A DNA stretch of 60,474 nt from RSA11 sp965652565 (GTDB taxonomy: Bacteria; Actinomycetota; Thermoleophilia; Solirubrobacterales; 70-9): contig CBFGWL010000006.1 of the NCBI GenBank assembly GCA_965652565.1, positions 1 through 60,474 of the forward strand. The letters are read 5' to 3'. The position numbers were made by a program, and so were the translations under genes. Below are positions 1 to 9,199 of the stretch, piece by piece (position 1 is the stretch's first letter; each line of letters starts with the position of its first letter). Under the pieces are notes generated by a model. It was not told the DNA's origin. It was given only the letters and a program-made list of their open reading frames with translations, and did not search any database.

Positions 1-1178
1 CCGAGCGGCGAGATCTCGACCACGTAGGTCTTCGTCTTGTCCTCGTCGAGCGCCTTGCGCATCGTCTTGAGGACCTGGTCGCGGTTGCGAGCCCGCGCCA
101 TGTCGATGAAGTCGATGACGATGATCCCGCCGATGTCGCGCAGCCGCAGCTGGCGCACGACCTCCTCGGCGGCCTCGATGTTCACCTTCGTGATCGTGTC
201 CTCGAGGCGACCCTTGCCGCGCCCGGTGAAGCTGCCCGTGTTCACGTCGATCACGGTCAGCGCCTCGGCGTAGTCGATCATCAGGTAGCCACCCGAGGGC
301 AGATCGACGCGCCGCTGCAGCGTCGAGCGGATCGCCTCCGCGGCGCCCTCGCGCTCGAACAGCGGCTCGGAGCCCTCGTAGAGCTCGACGTGCTCGACGA
401 GCTCCGGCGCGGTGCGCTGGAAGAAGCTGGTGACGCGCTGGAACTGCTTCTCGTCGTCGATGATCGCGCCCTCGAACTCCTTGCTCAGGACGTCGCGCAG
501 GACGCGGATCGAGAGGTCCGCCTCCTGGAAGACGAGCGCCGGCGCCTTGACCTCCTGCGCGCGCCGCTCGACGACCTCGTGCAGCTTGTGCAGGTACTCG
601 AGGTCGCGCTCGAAGTCCTCGCGCTTGGCGCCCTGGGCAGCCGTGCGGACGATCACACCGCCCTTGCCGTTCGAGCGCTGCCTATGCAGCTTCTGCAGCA
701 GCTTGCGCTGGCGGTCGCGCTCGGCGTCCGGCAGCCTGCGGCTCGCGCCCACGCCCGCGCCCTGCGGCATGTAGACGAGGTAGCGCCCCGCGATGGAGAG
801 CTGCATCGAAAGCCGTGCGCCCTTGGTCTTCAGGGGGTCCTTGACGACCTGGACGAGCACCTCCTGCTTGGGCTTGAGCAGCTCGTCGATGCGCCTCCCC
901 TTGCCATGGCCGCGGCGCGGCACCTTCTCCCCGCCGGGGAGGACGATCTCGTCCACGTGCAGGAAGCCGTTGCGCTCCAGGCCGATATCGACGAACGCCG
1001 CCTCCATGCCGGGCAGGACGTTGTCGACGACGCCTTTGTAGATGTTGCCGACGATCGAACGCGAGCCGCGGCGCTCGACGTAGAGCTCCGCCACCTTGGG
1101 CTTGGCTTTGCCCTTGCGTTCGAGTACGGCGACGCGGGTCTCACCAGCGTCGACTGATACGACGATCTTCTTCTTCAA
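1..1178 (-). CDS. rng: Ribonuclease G/E family endoribonuclease (3' end outside window)
   Basis: RNase E/G cleaves single-stranded RNA in rRNA maturation and mRNA decay. The 392 codons present cover an N-terminal S1-like region (NIYKGVVDNVLPGMEAAFVDIG) and the catalytic core. The core contains the two acidic metal-binding stretches, IDVNTGSFTGRG and GGIIVIDFIDM, in the expected order. The C-terminal part lies off the left edge. The start is TTG at 1178, because an in-frame TGA lies shortly upstream and GAGGTGAG sits about 7 bases before it. It follows rodA by 24 bases and is probably the last gene of the mre operon. Linkage of an RNase G gene to mreBCD is also known in proteobacteria. Confidence 0.93.
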   Translation of the reverse strand, partial: MKKKIVVSVDAGETRVAVLERKGKAKPKVAELYVERRGSRSIVGNIYKGVVDNVLPGMEAAFVDIGLERNGFLHVDEIVLPGGEKVPRRGHGKGRRIDELLKPKQEVLVQVVKDPLKTKGARLSMQLSIAGRYLVYMPQGAGVGASRRLPDAERDRQRKLLQKLHRQRSNGKGGVIVRTAAQGAKREDFERDLEYLHKLHEVVERRAQEVKAPALVFQEADLSIRVLRDVLSKEFEGAIIDDEKQFQRVTSFFQRTAPELVEHVELYEGSEPLFEREGAAEAIRSTLQRRVDLPSGGYLMIDYAEALTVIDVNTGSFTGRGKGRLEDTITKVNIEAAEEVVRQLRLRDIGGIIVIDFIDMARARNRDQVLKTMRKALDEDKTKTYVVEISPL

Positions 1179-1202
1179 TTCAGGCTCACCTCAAGAGAGC
1201 AG

Positions 1203-2393
1203 TCAATCCCTGCTTCTCGAGGCGAGCTGCGACTGAACGTAGATGCTCTGGAGCAATCCGATCGCGATCAGCGTGGCGATCACCGAGGATCCACCCGCGC
1301 TGACGAGCGGCAGGGGAATTCCGGTGATCGGCGCGATGCCGATGTTCATGCCGACGTTCACGAAGACGTGGAACAGCAGCATGCCGGCGATCGCGCCCGC
1401 GATGATCGCGCCATAAAGGTTCTTCGAAAGCGTCATGATGCGCAGCGCCCGCCAGATGAGCAGGGCGTAGAGGGACAAAAGGAACGCGGCGCCCACGAAC
1501 CCGTAGCGCTCACCGACCGTCGCGAAGATGAAGTCGTTGTGGCGCTCCGGGAGGAAGCCTTGCCGCGTCTGCGTTGCGTTGTCGCCGCGGCCGGTCTTGC
1601 CACCGGCGCCCACGGCGATCTGCGACTGCCGGATCTGGTACGTCGAGTCGGCGGGATCCGCGCTCGGACTCAGAAATGCAGTCAGCCGATCTTGCTGATA
1701 CGGCTTGAGAATCGGATGGCCGGCGGCCGGCGCGAGCACGAGGACGACCAACGCGATCGCCGCGCCCGCGGCGCCGAGCGCCGCCAAGTGCTGCCAGCGC
1801 GTGCCCGCGACGAACAACACGGTGAGCGTGATCGCCACGTACACGAACGCCGAACCGAGGTCCGGCTGCAAGAAGACGAGGGCCGTAGGAAGCGCGCCAG
1901 CCAGCAGCACCCTGGTCGTTCGCTTCCACTCCGATGCGTTCGGCATGCGATCGATGACGATCGCGGCCAGCGCGACGATGAGCAGCACCTTGCCGAGCTC
2001 AGACGGCTGGAAGGTGAAGAACGGCAGCTCGATCCAGCTGCGCGCGCCGCGCGTCGCCTCGCCCAAGATCAGGACGAGGACGATCATCGCGATCATCGCC
2101 GTGTAGATGCCGACCCGCAGTTCGCGGAAGCGCGAGTAATCCACCTGCGCCACCGCGAACATCAGGGCAATACCGACCACGGCATAGATCGCCTGGCGAA
2201 TCGCAAGCTCGTTCGAGACAACCTGGTCGAGCACCAGCACCGACAGGGCGAGCAGCCCGACCACGGCGCCGAGCAGCGGGAAGTCGAGCCGCATGACGCC
2301 GGCGCGCTCGAGCAGGCTCGCGCGCGGCTCCGCAAACGGCTGGGGCCGCGGCGCGATCCGCGCCCGAGGCCTGGGTCCGCTGACGACGGCCAT
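1203..2393 (-). CDS. rodA: Rod-shape SEDS peptidoglycan glycosyltransferase RodA
   Basis: RodA polymerises lipid II into glycan strands during lateral wall growth, together with the transpeptidase PBP2. The 396-residue product has an Arg/Pro-rich cytoplasmic N-terminus (about 30 residues) and then roughly ten hydrophobic segments. SEDS signatures are visible: ARSWIELPFFTFQPSELGK near residue 120, the loop FLPERHNDFIFATVGERYG, and a C-terminal GIPLPLVSAGGSS. The gene begins 49 bases after mrdA on the same strand, so the polymerase-transpeptidase pair is co-transcribed. Linkage to mreBCD favours RodA over FtsW. Confidence 0.95.
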   Translation of the reverse strand: MAVVSGPRPRARIAPRPQPFAEPRASLLERAGVMRLDFPLLGAVVGLLALSVLVLDQVVSNELAIRQAIYAVVGIALMFAVAQVDYSRFRELRVGIYTAMIAMIVLVLILGEATRGARSWIELPFFTFQPSELGKVLLIVALAAIVIDRMPNASEWKRTTRVLLAGALPTALVFLQPDLGSAFVYVAITLTVLFVAGTRWQHLAALGAAGAAIALVVLVLAPAAGHPILKPYQQDRLTAFLSPSADPADSTYQIRQSQIAVGAGGKTGRGDNATQTRQGFLPERHNDFIFATVGERYGFVGAAFLLSLYALLIWRALRIMTLSKNLYGAIIAGAIAGMLLFHVFVNVGMNIGIAPITGIPLPLVSAGGSSVIATLIAIGLLQSIYVQSQLASRSRD

Positions 2394-2442
2394 CAGGAAC
2401 TCACCCCCACGCCGGCGGTGTTTCGCTGTGTGCTACTCCGCC

Positions 2443-4356
2443 TCATTCGTACACCACGGTACCGCCTGCGGACTGGGAAACATCCTCCACGTCCTCGGCG
2501 TCGACATCGAAGTACTGGGTGAGGATCTCGCGCACGGCGGGGGCGGCGGAGTCGGCGCCGAAGCCGCCGCGCTCGACGGTGACGGCCACAACGATCTCCG
2601 GATCGTCGGCCGGCGCGAGCGCCACGTACCAGGACTGGTCGTAGGGAACGCCCTCGAAGAAGGTCTCCGCCGTGCCCGTCTTGCCAGCCACGTCGACCGG
2701 GAAGCCGCCGAAGATCCCGTAGGAGGTGCCGCCCGGCTCCATCGCGGCGGCCTTCAGCCCGTCCATCACCGCGTCGCGCCAGCCGTCGTCGATCTCGATC
2801 TCGCGCTGCGGCGCGGGCTCGAACTCCTGGACGACCCGCCCGGCCTGGTCCTCCGCGCGATAGGCGAGGTGCGGGCGCACCACGGTGCCGCCGTTGCCGA
2901 TCGTGGCGTACGCGACCGCCATCTGCAGCGGACTGGCCACCACGTCACCCTGCCCGATGGCGGTCTGGACGTTGTCGCCGATCGACCAGGGACGATCCGT
3001 GTTCCCCTCCCGGTAGAGCTCGTTGCGCCACTCGGGGGTCGGGACGTTGCCGGCGAGCTCACCGGGGATGTCGATGCCCGTCGTCTCCCCCAGCCCGAGG
3101 TCGCGCGCCCAGTCCTGGATCCAGGTCTTGCCCTCGATCGCCTCGTCGTTGAGGCGCGCGCCCACGGTGTAGAAGTAGACGTCCGAGGAGACCTTCATCG
3201 CGTTGCGCAGGTCCACCGGGCCGTGGGCGGTGCGGCCCGCGTTCGTGAACTCCTGGTTGCCGATCTCGATCGCGCCACCGTCGTGGATCACCTCGGACGG
3301 GGTGATCGCCCCCGAGTCAAGCCCGGCGAGCGCCGTGATCGGCTTGAAGGTCGAGCCGGTCGGATACGTGCCCGCGATCGCGCGGTTGAGCAGCGGCGCC
3401 TCCGGGTTCTCCTGCAGCGCACGGAAGTCGTCCTCGTCGACCGTGGGCTTGGCGTAGATCGAGGGGTCGAAGCTCGGCAGCGAGCCCATCGCGAGGATCT
3501 CGCCGTCGTCGACGCTCATCGCGACGAACGCGCCGGGCAGCCCGAAACGCGAGATCGCGGTCTCGCCGGCCTGCTGCAGCTTGAGGTCGAGGGTGAGGCG
3601 CAGGTCGTTGCCCGAGCGGGGCTCGCGGGCGACCTGCGGGCGCCCGGTCGGCGTGCCGGTCACATCCACGGGCACCCGGACGAGGCCGTTGACGCCGCGC
3701 AGGACGTGGTCGTACGTCGACTCGATCCCCTCCTTGCCGACCATTGCGCCCGGCAGCAGGTCCTTGAACCGGGGCTGCTCGAGGTCCTCTTGCGAGACCT
3801 CGCGGACGTGGCCCAGCATGTGCGCGGCGGTCGTCCCGCGCGCGTACCGGCGCACGTAGACCCGATCCACCGTGACGCCCGGGAAGCGCGCCCCGTTCTC
3901 GCGCATGAAGTACACGACCTCCTCGGGGACGTCGCGCTTGAGCGTGACGGGGTTCGACGGCAGATCCTCGGTCTGCTCGCGGATCTCCTTCTTCACCTTC
4001 TTGAGCGGCATATCCACGAGCTCGCCGACGCGCTCGAGCACCTTGTTGCGGCGCTTGACGTTCTTGGGGAGCTCCTCGGCCCGCACCTGCAGCGCCAGCG
4101 CGGTGCGGTTCGCGACGAGGACCTTGCCGTTGCGGTCGAGGATCTCGCCGCGCGGCGCCTGCACGGTGGTGGTCCGGACACGCTGGCCCTGCGCCTCGGC
4201 GAGGTATTTGTCGCCCGAGAGGATCTGCAGGTACCAGAGCCGGAAGAAGATCGCGGCGAAGATGAACAGCGCGAGCCCACCCAGGATCGCGATCCGGGTC
4301 GAGAGCTGCGCGCGGTTGAAGCGCTCCGCGCTCCAGCGGCCGCCGGAAAAGCTCAC
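2443..4356 (-). CDS. mrdA: Penicillin-binding protein 2 (elongation transpeptidase)
   Basis: This class B PBP cross-links peptidoglycan in the elongasome. The 637-residue protein has one N-terminal membrane anchor (about residues 20-42), a pedestal region with the APRGEILDRNGKVL motif, and a transpeptidase domain. The catalytic tetrad STFK has its Ser at about residue 335. The second motif is SSD at 390-392, the usual PBP2 variant of SxN, and KTGT starts at about 559. The ATG overlaps the mreD stop by four bases (ATGA), implying translational coupling. Monofunctional: no glycosyltransferase domain, which RodA supplies. Confidence 0.96.
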   Translation of the reverse strand: MSFSGGRWSAERFNRAQLSTRIAILGGLALFIFAAIFFRLWYLQILSGDKYLAEAQGQRVRTTTVQAPRGEILDRNGKVLVANRTALALQVRAEELPKNVKRRNKVLERVGELVDMPLKKVKKEIREQTEDLPSNPVTLKRDVPEEVVYFMRENGARFPGVTVDRVYVRRYARGTTAAHMLGHVREVSQEDLEQPRFKDLLPGAMVGKEGIESTYDHVLRGVNGLVRVPVDVTGTPTGRPQVAREPRSGNDLRLTLDLKLQQAGETAISRFGLPGAFVAMSVDDGEILAMGSLPSFDPSIYAKPTVDEDDFRALQENPEAPLLNRAIAGTYPTGSTFKPITALAGLDSGAITPSEVIHDGGAIEIGNQEFTNAGRTAHGPVDLRNAMKVSSDVYFYTVGARLNDEAIEGKTWIQDWARDLGLGETTGIDIPGELAGNVPTPEWRNELYREGNTDRPWSIGDNVQTAIGQGDVVASPLQMAVAYATIGNGGTVVRPHLAYRAEDQAGRVVQEFEPAPQREIEIDDGWRDAVMDGLKAAAMEPGGTSYGIFGGFPVDVAGKTGTAETFFEGVPYDQSWYVALAPADDPEIVVAVTVERGGFGADSAAPAVREILTQYFDVDAEDVEDVSQSAGGTVVYE

Positions 4357-4967
4357 AGCGTCCTCCCCTGCGTCGCGGCACGCCGGATGCGCCGCGGGGT
4401 GCGGCCGCGGCGTGTCGCGCGCCGGCGCCGACCGGGCAGCAGGCTCGGCCGCGGCGTGGGCTCCACGTCCACGAGCGCGGGCCGCAGGAGCAGCCGCACC
4501 AGTGGGAACGTCGGGATCATCAGCACGAAGGCGAGCAGCGCCTTCACCACGATCTCCCGCACGACGAGCAGGCTGACCTCGGTCTGCACGCCGAGCATGA
4601 CCTGCAGGCCCGCGTAGCCGGCGGTGCCGAGCAGCGTGAGCGCGGCGGCCACCGTCGCCGGGGTGAAGCGCCCGTCGATCTCGAAGCCCTCGCGGTAGCG
4701 CCCGGCGAGGTAGCCGACCGTCAGCAGGGCAAGCGAGCTCGCGCCGAGCGTCTGCAGCAGCAGCGAGTCGAGCACGAGCCCCGTCGCGAACCCGACGACC
4801 GCGCCCACCATCGCGCCGCCGAGCAGGCCGAGCGCGGTGACGAGCACGAAGAGCACGTCAGGCGCCGCCCCGAGGATCGAGAGGAACGAGAAAAACGAAG
4901 CCTGCAGGACGACGGCGGCGACCACCAGGGCCGCGATCCGCAACGCGATCGGCCACGTGACGATCAT
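4353..4967 (-). CDS. mreD: Rod shape-determining protein MreD
   Basis: MreD is a small integral membrane component of the elongasome. The 204-residue product has five or six hydrophobic segments in the first 165 residues, including the LQASFFSFLSILGAAPDVLF stretch typical of the family. It then has a strongly basic Arg-rich tail of about 35 residues, which is longer than usual. It overlaps mreC by four bases upstream and mrdA by four bases downstream. MreD sequences are poorly conserved, so the name rests on topology, size and its invariant place after mreC. Confidence 0.88.
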   Translation of the reverse strand: MIVTWPIALRIAALVVAAVVLQASFFSFLSILGAAPDVLFVLVTALGLLGGAMVGAVVGFATGLVLDSLLLQTLGASSLALLTVGYLAGRYREGFEIDGRFTPATVAAALTLLGTAGYAGLQVMLGVQTEVSLLVVREIVVKALLAFVLMIPTFPLVRLLLRPALVDVEPTPRPSLLPGRRRRATRRGRTPRRIRRAATQGRTL

Positions 4968-5845
4968 CCGGGCACCCCCGGACGGTCCGGGCCGCCCGTC
5001 AGCACCTGCACATACTGCAGGCGGCGCATGTCGACGTAAGGCTTGACGGCGACCCGCTGGACCTCCGCGTTCGGGTCGCCCTCTTCGGTGACCTCCCCGA
5101 TCTCGATCCCGTACGGGTAGATCGAGGCGAGCTCGCCGTCCGACCAGCCCGCCGTGACCAGGATGTCCCCCTTCGAGATCTCATCGCCGCCCTCGAAGAC
5201 CTCGAGCACCAGATCGTCGGGGTCGCCGGCCTCGGGCTCGACGATGCCGTCGGGCCCGTCGGGCAGCACCTTGGCGCTGGCCGCGTTGCGGTGGTCGGTG
5301 ATCAGGCGGACCTGCGCGGTAGTCGAGGTCACCGCGCTCACGCGACCAACGAGCGCCCCGGAGCGCCCGCCCGGCGCCACCACGACGTCGTCGCGCTCCA
5401 CGCCGTCGGCGGTGCCTACGTTGATCTTCACGGTCGAGTACCAGACCGACGGGGAGCGAGCGATGACGCGTCCGGTCACGGGCTCGAAGTCGGCCAGCTC
5501 GTCCTGCTTGCCCAGGCCGAGGAGGTCACGGAATTGCTCGTTCTCGCCGAGCGCCTGCTCGGCGTCGGCCAGCTGGGCGCGCAGCTCGGCAACCTCGGCG
5601 CGCAGATCCTCATTCTCCCCGCGCGCCTCGAAGGTCTCGTCGAACCAGTTGACGAGGTCGCGCGCCGGCTTCAGCGCGCTCGAAGCCACCGACTCGAGCG
5701 GCGAGAGCACGGTCGAGACGCCCCGCTGGATGGTGTGCAGCGGCCCCGACTCGGGCTCGGAGAAGTGCAGGGACAGCAGCACGAGCGCGCCCACGATGAG
5801 CCCGACGAGAACAGCGCGACGCCTTCTGACCTGCCTGCGGTACAC
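4964..5845 (-). CDS. mreC: Rod shape-determining protein MreC
   Basis: MreC is a bitopic membrane protein that links cytoplasmic MreB to periplasmic or wall-side synthases. The 293 residues show a basic N-terminus, one membrane helix (about 12-30), and a coiled coil near residues 70-105 (ENEDLRAEVAELRAQLADAE). The beta-rich MreC domain follows, with VIARSPSVWYSTVKINVGT and a conserved DVVVAPGG-type turn. It lies six bases after mreB and overlaps mreD. Confidence 0.94.
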   Translation of the reverse strand: MYRRQVRRRRAVLVGLIVGALVLLSLHFSEPESGPLHTIQRGVSTVLSPLESVASSALKPARDLVNWFDETFEARGENEDLRAEVAELRAQLADAEQALGENEQFRDLLGLGKQDELADFEPVTGRVIARSPSVWYSTVKINVGTADGVERDDVVVAPGGRSGALVGRVSAVTSTTAQVRLITDHRNAASAKVLPDGPDGIVEPEAGDPDDLVLEVFEGGDEISKGDILVTAGWSDGELASIYPYGIEIGEVTEEGDPNAEVQRVAVKPYVDMRRLQYVQVLTGGPDRPGVPG

Positions 5846-5851
5846 GGCTGC

Positions 5852-6913
<1,062 letters not shown>

Positions 6914-7092
6914 GTGGTCGTCGAGTGGGCGAGGGGTCGTGGAGTGGGCGAAGCGGGTACGGATGCGCCGACCGAGAGCTTGCCGATCTCCGGCCTGCCG
7001 TCACACCCCCTCCTGCCCCTCGGCAATCCGTCTTGCCGAGGGTCCTTCAGGTGCCTCTGGAAGCCGCTCCCGGCGAGCTCGCCGGCGAGGCC

Positions 7093-7120
7093 AGTCTAGC
7101 GGCCGAAACCCAAGCCGCAA
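7093..7120 (-). promoter_or_regulatory. Candidate promoter for the mreB operon
   Basis: On the minus strand, TTGCGG (7115-7120) is followed after 16 bases by TAGACT (7093-7098). This would give an mRNA leader of about 170 bases before mreB. The hexamers resemble -35/-10 elements of a housekeeping actinobacterial sigma factor. The leader region (6914-7092) contains a GC-rich palindrome near 7075-7088 (CGGCGAGCTCGCCG) and nothing else I recognise. Prediction from consensus only. Confidence 0.4.
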
Positions 7121-7141
7121 GCCAAAGTCGAGGGTCTCCCG

Positions 7142-7174
7142 AAACCCTAACCCTATTTCTTCGCTTTAGGGTTT
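7142..7174 (-). terminator. Hairpin at the end of maf
   Basis: AAACCCTAA (7142-7150) and TTAGGGTTT (7166-7174) are perfect inverted arms around a 15-base loop. The stem includes the maf stop codon, and no clear U-tract follows. It separates ndk-maf from the mreB promoter region, so a transcription-termination or mRNA-stability role is plausible. Confidence 0.4.
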
Positions 7175-7738
7175 CCCCGCAAGTTCAGGAGCCAAGCGGA
7201 GAAGCAGCCGGATGGGCAGCCCGACGACGTTCGAGAAGTCTCCGTCGACCCGATCGACGAGCAGCGAGCCCAACCCCTGGATCGCGTAGGCGCCGGCGCG
7301 ACCCCGCCACTCGCCGGAACGCAGATACAGCTCCAGGAGCTCCGGCCGCAGGTCCGTGAACGTGACGAGCGAGCGCTCCACCCCCGAACGCTCGGCGCCG
7401 CCCTCCGGCCCGAGCAGGCAGACGCCGCTCAGCACGGTGTGGGTGCGGCCGGAGAGCGCCTCGAGGCGCGCGCGGGCCTCGGCCTCGTCGGCGGGCTTGC
7501 CGAGCGGCTCCGACCCCAGGAAGACGTCGGTATCGACGCCCAGGACCCAAGCGCCGTCCTCGCCCGCGGCCGCTCGCCCGGCGCGCGCCTTGCGCCGGGC
7601 GTTCTCGACCACGAGCTCGGCCGGCTCGAGCCCGCCATCGAGCTCCTCGACGTCGGGCTCGGCGACCGTGAACGGCACGCCGAGCCACTCGAGGATCTGA
7701 CGCCGCCGGGGCGACGCCGAGGCGAGGACGAGGCTCAA
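7166..7738 (-). CDS. maf: Maf family nucleotide pyrophosphatase
   Basis: Maf proteins hydrolyse (modified) nucleoside triphosphates such as dTTP, UTP or m5UTP to monophosphates. The 190-residue product begins with the diagnostic LVLASASPRRRQIL motif. It also has GVDTDVFLGSEPLGKP and YAIQGLGSLLVDRVDGDFSNVVGLP, the family catalytic and dimer regions. The start is TTG at 7738, 25 bases after the ndk stop. Pairing with ndk places two nucleotide-pool enzymes in one transcript. Confidence 0.94.
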   Translation of the reverse strand: MSLVLASASPRRRQILEWLGVPFTVAEPDVEELDGGLEPAELVVENARRKARAGRAAAGEDGAWVLGVDTDVFLGSEPLGKPADEAEARARLEALSGRTHTVLSGVCLLGPEGGAERSGVERSLVTFTDLRPELLELYLRSGEWRGRAGAYAIQGLGSLLVDRVDGDFSNVVGLPIRLLLRLAPELAGKP

Positions 7739-7763
7739 GCCGGCGCAGGCGTGGTCGAGCCCG

Positions 7764-8168
7764 CTAGAGCTCAGGGAACCAGATGCCGATCTCGCGCTCG
7801 GCGGACTCGTCGGAGTCCGAGCCGTGGACCATGTTGAAGGTCACCTCGAGCGCGAAGTCGCCGCGGATCGAGCCGGGCGCGGCCTCCACGGGGTTAGTGG
7901 CGCCGATGATCTGACGGGCGGCCTGCACGGCCGACGGGCCCTCGAACACCGCGGCGACGAGCGGGCCGCCGGTGATGAACTCGACGAGCTCACCGAAGAA
8001 CGGCTTCTCGGTGTGCTCGGCGTAGTGCTCGTTCGCGATCTCCTCCGTCGCCTGCATCAGCTTGAGGGCCGCAAGGCGCAGGCCCTTGCGCTCGAACCGG
8101 GCGAGCAACTCGCCGGTGAGGTTGCGCCGGAACGCGTCGGGCTTGATCAGGATCAGGGTTCTGGACAC
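7764..8168 (-). CDS. ndk: Nucleoside diphosphate kinase
   Basis: Ndk transfers the gamma phosphate of ATP to NDPs through a phospho-histidine. The 134 residues span the whole family. RTLILIKPDAFRRNLTGE is at the N-terminus and the active-site FNMVHGSDSDESAEREI places the catalytic His at about residue 115. The start is GTG at 8168 with GCGAGG about eight bases upstream. It leads the ndk-maf transcript. Confidence 0.97.
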   Translation of the reverse strand: MSRTLILIKPDAFRRNLTGELLARFERKGLRLAALKLMQATEEIANEHYAEHTEKPFFGELVEFITGGPLVAAVFEGPSAVQAARQIIGATNPVEAAPGSIRGDFALEVTFNMVHGSDSDESAEREIGIWFPEL

Positions 8169-8246
8169 GGATAATCCTCGCTTTCGTTGCGCGGGTTGCG
8201 CGGGGGTTCTACAAGGTTTGCGATGCGGCCGAGGCCGCCGACCAGG

Positions 8247-8966
8247 CTACGAGGCCGATGCGGAGCGCGAGTCGTCGCCGCCGGAGCGAGTCGAGCGGCG
8301 CGACGGCGACTGCGAGCGAGCCGGCGCGGCCCGCTTGGTGCTGCGCGCGGGCTCGCGCTCGGGACGCGCGGGCTCGCGCTCGGGGCTCGCGGGCGTACCA
8401 CCGCTCGCCGGCCTGGCCGCGGGCCGCTTGGGGCGCGCCGGGCGCTTCTCGGCGGCCGCGGGGCGGCTCGGGGGAGCGTCCTTGCTGCGCGCGGAAGACC
8501 GGCGGCGCGGCGACGCGGCACGGCGCGTGGGCGTCTCGCAGTAGGGGCAGATCGACCAGCGCGGGTCAACGGGCTTGCCGCACGACTCGCAGGGATCCTT
8601 GATCCGCGCGCGGCAGCTCGGACAGCGCAGATAGGTGCGCTCGATCGGGAACTCGCAGTTCGGGCACGAGGACTCCTCGAGGTGGCGCAGGCGCAGCTCC
8701 GACGCCCTGATCTCCAGCTCGCGCTCGCGGGCATCCTCGAGGAACTCCGGTGGGCGCAGGATCGAGTACACGACCGTGCCCAGGAACGGGAAGATCAGCG
8801 AGGCCAGCGTCGCGCACGCGACGAGGAACGAGTCGTCGAGCCGGCGGCGGGCGTCCAGGTACGTGTAGGCGACCAGCGAGAGCCAGACCACCACTACGAA
8901 GAGCAGCAGGAGGTTGATGGCCAGGTTGAGGCCGTCGTTGTCGATGCCGAAGATGGCTGGCGGCAT
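8247..8966 (-). CDS. Membrane protein with double zinc-ribbon
   Basis: Function unknown. The 239-residue product has two hydrophobic segments (about 13-35 and 48-70). An acidic helix and then two CxxC-type zinc ribbons follow, reading CPNCEFPIERTYLRCPSC and CESCGKPVDPRWSICPYC, four CxxC pairs in all. A roughly 90-residue disordered tail rich in Arg, Ala, Pro and Ser ends the protein and may bind nucleic acid or anionic lipid. A minus-strand TAGACT (8979-8984) lies 12 bases before the ATG, giving a very short leader. Double zinc ribbons usually mediate protein or nucleic-acid contacts; no specific role can be inferred. Confidence 0.8.
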   Translation of the reverse strand: MPPAIFGIDNDGLNLAINLLLLFVVVVWLSLVAYTYLDARRRLDDSFLVACATLASLIFPFLGTVVYSILRPPEFLEDARERELEIRASELRLRHLEESSCPNCEFPIERTYLRCPSCRARIKDPCESCGKPVDPRWSICPYCETPTRRAASPRRRSSARSKDAPPSRPAAAEKRPARPKRPAARPASGGTPASPEREPARPEREPARSTKRAAPARSQSPSRRSTRSGGDDSRSASAS

Positions 8967-9061
8967 GGGGGATCGCGCAGTCTACTTCCTCGTCTGCGCC
9001 TCAAACCCTGTCGGGGTCCGCGGGCCGGGATCGGACGCCCAGCGCGCGCGGGGACTCGGCC

Positions 9062-9181
9062 TCAGAGGAAGAGCCGCCCAAAAAGGTAGCCGAGACCGAA
9101 GAAGACGAGGATCACGACCGCGACGACCGCCGCGACCAGACCCATCATCTGCAGAAGCTCGGAGCGTGCTTCGCGGTCCAT
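9062..9181 (-). CDS. 39-residue single-span membrane peptide
   Basis: This short frame starts MDREARSELLQMMGLV and then has one hydrophobic helix ending FGLGYLFGRLFL. A weak AGGATCGGG precedes the ATG. It lies between folC (19 bases upstream) and the zinc-ribbon gene, with codon use like its neighbours. Small proteins of this shape are common beside folC in actinobacteria, but I cannot name it. Confidence 0.6.
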   Translation of the reverse strand: MDREARSELLQMMGLVAAVVAVVILVFFGLGYLFGRLFL

Positions 9182-9199
9182 AACCCGATCCTACGCCGC

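Noticed and set aside
7142..7174. Telomere-like AACCCTAACCC sequence
   Set aside because: Only about two units occur; the pairing arms and position at the maf stop fit a local hairpin better than an end structure.
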